This document shows positions 40,595 to 45,780 of a DNA stretch of 45,780 nt, piece after piece. The translations under genes and the position numbers were made by a program. The notes under the pieces were generated by a model that worked only from the letters and a program-made list of their open reading frames with translations, did not search any database and was not told the DNA's origin. Positions within the stretch are counted from its first letter, which is position 1; the number at the start of each line of letters is the position of its first letter. Origin of the DNA: Burkholderiaceae bacterium (GTDB lineage Bacteria > Pseudomonadota > Gammaproteobacteria > Burkholderiales > Burkholderiaceae_B); the NCBI GenBank assembly GCA_023653055.1, contig JAMNXR010000020.1:1-45780 (forward strand), read 5' to 3'.

Positions 40595-41296
40595 TTAGCT
40601 CGCCGCGCGAACGATACGTTGCTCAATACGCTTTTCAGGCGTTGCATTGATCACAATGCGGTGCACGTAAATACCGGGCAAATGAATATTTTCGGGTTCG
40701 AGTTCGCCGTTTTCAACGATGCGTTCGACCTCGACCACGGTGAGTTTTCCTGCCATGGCAACAGGCGGATTAAAGTTGCGCGCAGTCTTGCTAAACATCA
40801 AATTGCCGCTACGGTCTGCCACTTCGGCCTTGACCAAGGACACCTCGGGCACCAAGGCGCGCTCCATGATGTACTGCTGTCCATCAAAATCGCGAACCTC
40901 TTTACCCTCTGCCACAATCGTGCCGACGCCAGTTTTAGTAAAAAAGGCAGGAATTCCGGAGCCGCCTGCGCGCAAACGCTCAGCCAATGTTCCCTGAGGC
41001 GTGAATTCAAGCTCCAGCTCACCGGCCAGGTATTGGCGCTCAAATTCTTTGTTCTCGCCGACATAAGACGCAATCATGCGCCGCACTTGTCGGGACTCGA
41101 GCAAAATCCCCAGGCCAAACCCGTCTACGCCCGCGTTGTTGCTGATGCAGGTCAAATTTTGAACGCCAAGATCCTTGACGGCGGCGATCAAAGCCTCCGG
41201 AATCCCACATAGACCGAAACCACCTACCGCGATCGTCTGACCGTCTTTCAAAATACCAGTCAACGCGTCTTTTGCACTCGGATACAGCTTGTTCAT
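40595..41296 (-). CDS. scoA: 3-oxoacid CoA-transferase subunit A
   Basis: A 233-residue alpha subunit with the CoA-binding signature [19 protein letters not shown] (about 19-37). It continues with [33 protein letters not shown] and [23 protein letters not shown]. It pairs with the B subunit directly downstream. ATG 41296 has AAGGAG upstream. A thioesterase gene lies 33 bases upstream, so the run may handle acyl-CoA. The thiolase at 11-12 kb could use the same acetoacetyl-CoA pool. Confidence 0.94.
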   Translation of the reverse strand: MNKLYPSAKDALTGILKDGQTIAVGGFGLCGIPEALIAAVKDLGVQNLTCISNNAGVDGFGLGILLESRQVRRMIASYVGENKEFERQYLAGELELEFTPQGTLAERLRAGGSGIPAFFTKTGVGTIVAEGKEVRDFDGQQYIMERALVPEVSLVKAEVADRSGNLMFSKTARNFNPPVAMAGKLTVVEVERIVENGELEPENIHLPGIYVHRIVINATPEKRIEQRIVRAAS

Positions 41297-41329
41297 CAGA
41301 ACGACTCCTTGAAGGTCACCTACATTCGA

Positions 41330-41815
41330 TTATCGACGATTTATACAACTTGCCAATGCCTGTAAGACGTCCTCAGGCCAGGGGTGCCCGCGGTTTAACT
41401 CAAAATCCATCCAAACCATGATCGACTTTCCCTGCGCGCAAAGTTCAAGCCCGTCGGGATGCACTAAAGACAAGTCAACCGCATGCTCCATGCTGGAGCG
41501 ACCGATACGCTCTACGCGATGGCTCACTCGAATCAGGGCGGGATACGTAATTGGTTTTTTAAAATCACAGGCGCAATGCACCACCACAGGACTAAAACGG
41601 GCGTTTTGCTGCACCCGGCCCTCAACAAACATCCTGATGCGCCCTTCTTCCATATAGCGAAAATAGTTTGCATTATTGAGATGATTGAGCGCATCGGCAT
41701 CCGCCCAGCGCATCGGCAAGTCAAAGTCAAAAATATCCCCCACCTCAAGCGTGCGGGTCGATCCGTCAGGGTGTAGCAATGCCTTCTCCACAAAACAGCG
41801 AAAGGGTGAGTTCAT
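41330..41815 (-). CDS. Hotdog-fold acyl-CoA thioesterase (4HBT/FadM-like)
   Basis: A 161-residue single-hotdog thioesterase. The family signature is LPMRWADADALNHLNNANYFRYMEEGR-like (about residues 34-60), with the Asp of the ADADxxxHLNNANY motif as the likely catalytic residue. The later HCACDFKKPITYPALIRVSHRVERIG is typical of YbgC/FadM relatives. It would hydrolyse acyl- or aryl-CoA; substrate unknown. The frame opens at 41863, but ATG 41815 gives a better start; AAGG lies very close to it. It is divergent from ETF-QO with 91 bases between, and heads the scoAB-dedA-pepP-like run. Confidence 0.85.
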   Translation of the reverse strand: MNSPFRCFVEKALLHPDGSTRTLEVGDIFDFDLPMRWADADALNHLNNANYFRYMEEGRIRMFVEGRVQQNARFSPVVVHCACDFKKPITYPALIRVSHRVERIGRSSMEHAVDLSLVHPDGLELCAQGKSIMVWMDFELNRGHPWPEDVLQALASCINRR

Positions 41816-41906
41816 GCCTTTGCAAGTCTGGCCGCCTTCAAACGCCTCACGCGTGCAATACAATCGCTTTCAATCAAACATCATACTTGGAAGCAGGGAG
41901 ACTCTC

Positions 41907-43553
41907 ATGTCCGAACGTGAATCGATGGAATACGACGTCGTCGTCGTAGGTGGCGGCCCAGGCGGCCTGGCGACAGCCATCCGGCTCAAACAGCTCGCCG
42001 CGGAGCACAATCACGAGATTTCGGTCTGTGTACTTGAAAAAGGCAGCGAAATTGGCGCGCACATTTTGTCCGGTGCCATTATGGACCCCAAGGCACTGAC
42101 CGAGCTGCTGCCCGATTGGAAAGCCATGGGTGCGCCCCTCAACACGGCGGTCACCGAAGATGAGTTCCTGTTTTTGTCTCCCACTGGATCCCAAAAAACA
42201 CCCAACTGGCTGTTGCCAGAGTGCTTTCAAAACCACGGCAACTACATCGTCAGTTTAGGCAGCGTTGCCCGTTGGATGGGTGAGCAAGCCGAAGCCCTTG
42301 GCGTTGAAATCTTCCCCGGCTTTGCCGCGGCCGAGGTCCTATACGACGAAAAAGGTGCGGTGCGTGGCGTTGCCACGGGTGATATGGGCGTCGGTCGCGA
42401 TGGCCAACCGACCGACCAATACCAGCCAGGCATGGAGCTCCACGCCAAATACACCATCTTCGCCGAAGGCGCGCGCGGTCAACTGGGCCGTGAGCTGATC
42501 GAAAAGTTCAAGCTCGACCAGAATCGCGATCCACAAAGTTACGGTATCGGGATCAAAGAACTGTGGGAAGTCGAACCCTCTAAATCCCGTCCCGGTCTAG
42601 TGGTGCACACGGCCGGCTGGCCGCTGGATGCAGATACCTATGGCGGTTCTTTCCTGTATCACCTCAAGGACAATCTGGTTGCTGTCGGCATGGTGGTCGG
42701 CTTAGATTATGCCAATCCCTGGATCTCGCCCTTTGAGGAATTTCAGCGTTATAAAACACATCCTGCCATCCGCGGCACGTTCGAAGGCGGCAAACGCATT
42801 GCCTATGGTGCCCGTGCGATTACGGCAGGTGGTTTATTGTCCTTGCCCAAGCTGGTGTTCCCAGGTGGCGCACTGGTCGGCTGCGAAGCAGGCTTCTTGA
42901 ATGCCTCACGTATCAAAGGCAGTCACGCCGCGATCAAATCCGGCATGATGGCCGCCGAAGCCGCGTTCGACGCCTTGGTTGCTGAGCGCAGCCACGACGA
43001 ACTGCCAGCCTACCCCGCCGCCTTTGAAAGTTCATGGCTGCACACCGAACTCAACAAGGCACGCAACTTTAAACAATGGTTTAAAAAAGGCCGTTCTATT
43101 GGCACGCTGATGACGGGTGTCGAGCAATGGCTTCTTAAGGGCAATATGCCCTGGACCATCCATCGCGACAAACCTGACCATGCTTGCCTCAAGCCAGCTG
43201 CCGATTGCGTCAAAATCGACTATCCAAAACCAGATGGCGTACTGACCTTTGATCGTTTGAGCTCGGTGTTTATCTCCAACACCAATCACGAGGAAAATCA
43301 GCCTATCCATCTGACACTCAAGGATGCCTCTGTTCCTGTATCCATCAACTTGGCGAAATTCGGGGGACCTGAGGCGCGTTACTGTCCAGCGGGCGTCTAC
43401 GAATACATCAAGGACGACCAAGGTGCAGATCGTTTGCAAATCAATGCGCAAAATTGCGTACATTGCAAAACCTGCGACATCAAGGACCCTACACAAAATA
43501 TCGTCTGGGTCACCCCTCAAGGTGGTGAAGGTCCAGTCTATACCGGCATGTAA
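41907..43553 (+). CDS. Electron transfer flavoprotein-ubiquinone oxidoreductase
   Basis: A 548-residue membrane-associated iron-sulfur flavoprotein that passes electrons from ETF (from acyl-CoA and other dehydrogenases) to ubiquinone. The FAD site is VVVGGGPGGLATAIRLK near the N-terminus. The 4Fe-4S ligands are in RYCPAGVYEY and NCVHCKTCDIKDPTQ near the C-terminus. The membrane/quinone region GMVVGLDYANPWISPFEEFQ is present. Length is normal. The frame is open to 41685, but ATG 41907 has GGGAG upstream and starts MSERESMEYD. It is followed by a cupin gene 21 bases later. Confidence 0.97.
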   Translation: MSERESMEYDVVVVGGGPGGLATAIRLKQLAAEHNHEISVCVLEKGSEIGAHILSGAIMDPKALTELLPDWKAMGAPLNTAVTEDEFLFLSPTGSQKTPNWLLPECFQNHGNYIVSLGSVARWMGEQAEALGVEIFPGFAAAEVLYDEKGAVRGVATGDMGVGRDGQPTDQYQPGMELHAKYTIFAEGARGQLGRELIEKFKLDQNRDPQSYGIGIKELWEVEPSKSRPGLVVHTAGWPLDADTYGGSFLYHLKDNLVAVGMVVGLDYANPWISPFEEFQRYKTHPAIRGTFEGGKRIAYGARAITAGGLLSLPKLVFPGGALVGCEAGFLNASRIKGSHAAIKSGMMAAEAAFDALVAERSHDELPAYPAAFESSWLHTELNKARNFKQWFKKGRSIGTLMTGVEQWLLKGNMPWTIHRDKPDHACLKPAADCVKIDYPKPDGVLTFDRLSSVFISNTNHEENQPIHLTLKDASVPVSINLAKFGGPEARYCPAGVYEYIKDDQGADRLQINAQNCVHCKTCDIKDPTQNIVWVTPQGGEGPVYTGM

Positions 43554-43574
43554 TTTCCTAAGGAAACAAAGATC

Positions 43575-43862
43575 ATGACAACACGTCCTCAAGCAACGCC
43601 TACCACCCAGATCGACAACGCGCGCGTCATCGTCACCGAGTGGCGTTTTGCACCGGGTGCAGAAACGGGCTGGCACACGCATGGCCACGACTATGTGGTG
43701 GTACCCACAACGAACGGCATGCTGCATCTGGAAACACCTGACGGACTCAAGGAGTTTCCCTTGGTGCTTGGCAAGTCTTACACACGTGGCGCCGGCGTCA
43801 ACCACAACGTGATCAACGCAAGCGACCACGAGGTTGTCTTTGTAGAAATCGAATTACGCTGA
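43575..43862 (+). CDS. Small cupin-domain protein
   Basis: A 95-residue single-cupin protein. The first metal motif is visible as GAETGWHTHGHDYVVVPTTNG (about 33-53), with three closely spaced histidines. The second motif is reduced to GVNHNVINASDHEVVFVEIEL. It may bind a metal and a small carboxylated ligand. TAAGGA precedes ATG 43575. It sits between ETF-QO and an HSL-type hydrolase, 21 and 30 bases away, so it is likely cotranscribed with both. No specific reaction can be given. Confidence 0.85.
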   Translation: MTTRPQATPTTQIDNARVIVTEWRFAPGAETGWHTHGHDYVVVPTTNGMLHLETPDGLKEFPLVLGKSYTRGAGVNHNVINASDHEVVFVEIELR

Positions 43863-43892
43863 TCCCCTCCACTTCCTTTAAGAAGCAATGAC

Positions 43893-44828
43893 ATGCTCGA
43901 TCCACAAGCCAAGGCCCTGATTGATCTCGTTATTGAAAAAGGGATCCCACCGGTTCACACTACCGAGCCTGTTCAAGCTCGGAAGTTCTACGCCGAGCGA
44001 CGTTTTTTTAGTCAGCCCGATGCGCCAGAGGTTGCACAGGCTCTGGATATCAAGGTTCCCGGTCCGGCAGGTGCGATTACCGTGCGTCACTACCGGCCAT
44101 TGGGCTCGGCGCCTGCGCAGACCTTGCCTGCCCTGATCTATTACCACGGCGGAGGTCATGTCATTGGCGATCTCGACACGCATGACGTACTGTGTCGCAC
44201 GCTCTCAAACCAAGCCCAATGCGCCGTGTTTTCCGTCGACTATCGACTCGCCCCCGAACATATTTTTCCTGCTGCGGCTGATGACTGTATCGCTGCGACC
44301 AAATGGGTGCATACACACGCATCCGCACTAAAAATCGATGCCGCCCGTATCGCTGTGGGGGGCGACAGCGCAGGTGGTCAGCTCGCAGCGGTCGTGGCAC
44401 TGGCACTTAAGCAGGACGGTGGCTTCAAGCCCGTTTTGCAACTACTGATTTATCCCGTCACAGATGCCAGCTGCGAGCGCGAATCCATGCGCTCCAATGG
44501 TCAGGGCTATTTACTAACACGTGACTCGATGGATTACTTTTACGGACACTACATGCCCGAGGCATGGATGCGCCAAGACTGGCGAGCTTCTCCACTACTC
44601 GCCAAAGACCACACAGACTTACCGCCCGCCTTTGTCCTCACGGCAGGCTTCGATCCCTTGCGTGATGAGGGCTATGCCTATGCCGACATACTGTCGACAG
44701 CAGGGGTCCCGACGCAATACGTTTGCTTTGAGCGTCAGATTCATGGTTTTGTACCACTGGGTCGTATCCTCGACGAAGCCAATACGGCCGTCAAACTCTG
44801 CGCGCAAGCGTTACGCGATCGGTTCTGA
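43893..44828 (+). CDS. Alpha/beta hydrolase, hormone-sensitive-lipase family
   Basis: A 311-residue esterase/lipase of family IV. The oxyanion-hole motif HGGG is in IYYHGGGHVIGDLDTHD (about 86-102). The nucleophile Ser is in VGGDSAGGQLAAV (about 155-167), the acid in GFDPLRDEG and the His in RQIHGFVPLGR. No signal peptide is seen, so it should act in the cytoplasm on short acyl esters. AGGTTTAAG-like bases lie before ATG 43893. It ends in a strong terminator. Confidence 0.92.
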   Translation: MLDPQAKALIDLVIEKGIPPVHTTEPVQARKFYAERRFFSQPDAPEVAQALDIKVPGPAGAITVRHYRPLGSAPAQTLPALIYYHGGGHVIGDLDTHDVLCRTLSNQAQCAVFSVDYRLAPEHIFPAAADDCIAATKWVHTHASALKIDAARIAVGGDSAGGQLAAVVALALKQDGGFKPVLQLLIYPVTDASCERESMRSNGQGYLLTRDSMDYFYGHYMPEAWMRQDWRASPLLAKDHTDLPPAFVLTAGFDPLRDEGYAYADILSTAGVPTQYVCFERQIHGFVPLGRILDEANTAVKLCAQALRDRF

Positions 44829-44833
44829 TCTGA

Positions 44834-44872
44834 CAAAAAATTGGACAGCCCTCGAGCTGTCCAATTTTTTTC
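44834..44872. terminator. Strong bidirectional terminator
   Basis: AAAAATTGGACAGC-CCTCGA-GCTGTCCAATTTTT is a perfect 14-bp stem with a 6-nt loop, flanked by A- and T-tracts. It can end both the hydrolase (+) and the convergent fumarylacetoacetase-family gene (-). Confidence 0.93.
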
Positions 44873-44885
44873 TATATTTACAATC

Positions 44886-45737
44886 TTACTTTTTAAACGC
44901 GATCACTTCCTGACGCTGCTCGCCCAGACCTTGGATACCCAGGGTCATGACGTCACCAGCCTTAAGGTAGCGTGGCTTAGGCTTAACACCCATGCCAACA
45001 CCTGGAGGTGTGCCAGTCGTGATGATGTCACCAGGCATTAAGGTCATGAATTCACTCACGTAACTCACGATCGTGGCCACATCAAAAATCATGGTCTGCG
45101 TATTGCCCGTCTGAAAGCGCTTACCGTTCACATCGAGCCACATTTCCAGCTTTTGTGGATCTTTGATCTCGTCAGTGGTGACCAACCAGGGACCCACTGG
45201 ACCAAAGGTATCGCAGCCTTTGCCCTTATCCCAGGTGCCGCCTCGCTCGAGCTGATACTCACGCTCGGAGACATCATTGACCAGGCAATATCCTGCAACG
45301 TATTTCAGTGCGTCTTTCTTGCTCACATAACGCGCTTTTTTACCGATCACAAACGCAAGCTCGACTTCCCAATCTGACTTTTTAGAGCCTTTGGGCAACA
45401 TCACTTTATCATTTGGACCCGACAAACTAGTATCGGCCTTAAAGAAAATGATGGGCTCTTTTGGACAGGGCATGCCGGCTTCGGCCGCATGATCCGAATA
45501 GTTCAGACCTATGGCCAGAAACTTGCCGACATTGGCGATGGGTACGCCATAGCGTGGCTTACCTTTGACCAGTGGCAATGTGCTCGTCTTGATTTTGGCG
45601 AGCTTGGCGAGTGCGGCTGAGGACAGCTGCTCAGTTGTGATGTCAGACACTACACCAGACAAGTCGCGTAACTTGCCTTCTTTGTCGATCAGGCCGGGTT
45701 TTTCTTTGCCTTTCGCGCCATAACGTACGAGTTTCAT
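44886..45737 (-). CDS. Fumarylacetoacetate hydrolase family protein
   Basis: A 283-residue FAH-fold enzyme of the ureidoglycolate lyase/acylpyruvase group. The catalytic domain starts FLAIGLNYSDHAAEAGMP (about 73-90). Metal ligands are the glutamates in SDWEVELAFVIGKKAR and the Asp in YCLVNDVSEREYQ. The C-terminal GDIITTGTPPGVGMG is typical. It hydrolyses or decarboxylates a beta-diketo or oxoacid compound in aromatic or sugar-acid breakdown; the substrate is unknown. AGGAG lies ahead of ATG 45737. No pathway genes are next to it, and it is convergent with the HSL-type hydrolase. Confidence 0.93.
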   Translation of the reverse strand: MKLVRYGAKGKEKPGLIDKEGKLRDLSGVVSDITTEQLSSAALAKLAKIKTSTLPLVKGKPRYGVPIANVGKFLAIGLNYSDHAAEAGMPCPKEPIIFFKADTSLSGPNDKVMLPKGSKKSDWEVELAFVIGKKARYVSKKDALKYVAGYCLVNDVSEREYQLERGGTWDKGKGCDTFGPVGPWLVTTDEIKDPQKLEMWLDVNGKRFQTGNTQTMIFDVATIVSYVSEFMTLMPGDIITTGTPPGVGMGVKPKPRYLKAGDVMTLGIQGLGEQRQEVIAFKK

Positions 45738-45780
45738 TGCTTCTCCTTGGTTGAATGCTTTCGCAATTTAACAGCTAACA

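Noticed and set aside
40577..41212. A 211-codon open frame opposite scoA
   Set aside because: Antisense shadow; the CoA-transferase frame carries all family motifs.
43032..43829. A 265-codon open frame on the minus strand opposite ETF-QO
   Set aside because: It lies wholly antisense to a clearly functional gene and part of the cupin gene, has an unlikely Cys/His/Arg-rich composition, and no recognisable domain.

Overview
The window looks like a chromosomal segment of a betaproteobacterium in the order Burkholderiales. An Alcaligenaceae-like host is my inference, based on protein style and on the gene orders leuS-lptE-holA-proA-hemJ-rlmL and pyrG-kdsA-eno-ftsB. Base composition is moderate and fairly even. 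Almost all of the window is housekeeping sequence, densely packed, with several translationally coupled gene pairs. I see no CRISPR array, prophage, toxin-antitoxin pair or recognisable defence island.

Left edge (1-4.3 kb): the C-terminal end of an IS transposase, apparently IS481-like, runs in from outside the window and stops next to a tRNA-Asn gene. Then come a CorA-type transporter, a convergent YgiQ radical-SAM protein with unusual low-complexity insertions, and tRNA-Thr(CGT). 4.3-12.2 kb: tag, fhs, a lipocalin/membrane-anchored TAXI-protein pair, the coupled slpA-ispH pair on the minus strand, radC, and a thiolase behind a bidirectional terminator. 12.2-16.5 kb: a luciferase-like monooxygenase, a cyclopropane fatty acid synthase divergent from a Bcr/CflA exporter (a perfect inverted repeat lies between them), and rpmB-rpmG with a strong terminator.

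16.6-24.4 kb: one compact six-gene run, leuS-lptE-holA-proA-hemJ-rlmL. 24.4-28.4 kb: a small unknown protein preceded by three AGGG-N4-CCCT boxes, an RDD membrane protein, a degenerate and C-terminally shortened AMP-binding protein, a gamma-carbonic anhydrase and Hsp33. 28.4-32.4 kb (minus): a class V aminotransferase tightly coupled to a 7TMR-DISM histidine kinase and a winged-helix response regulator. This is the most system-like unit in the window. 32.5-37.3 kb: an orphan TadE-like protein, then pyrG-kdsA-eno-ftsB on the minus strand; the pyrG leader has a hairpin that covers its ribosome binding site.

37.4-45.7 kb: a minus-strand run of thioesterase, CoA-transferase A and B, DedA and aminopeptidase P. 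It is divergent from ETF-ubiquinone oxidoreductase, a cupin and an HSL-type hydrolase, and the window ends with a fumarylacetoacetase-family hydrolase. This part suggests acyl-CoA/ketoacid use with electrons passed to the quinone pool.

No clearly novel multi-gene system stands out. The best leads are the aminotransferase-kinase-regulator operon, the degenerate AMP-binding protein, the AGGG/CCCT box array ahead of a small gene, and the pyrG leader hairpin.
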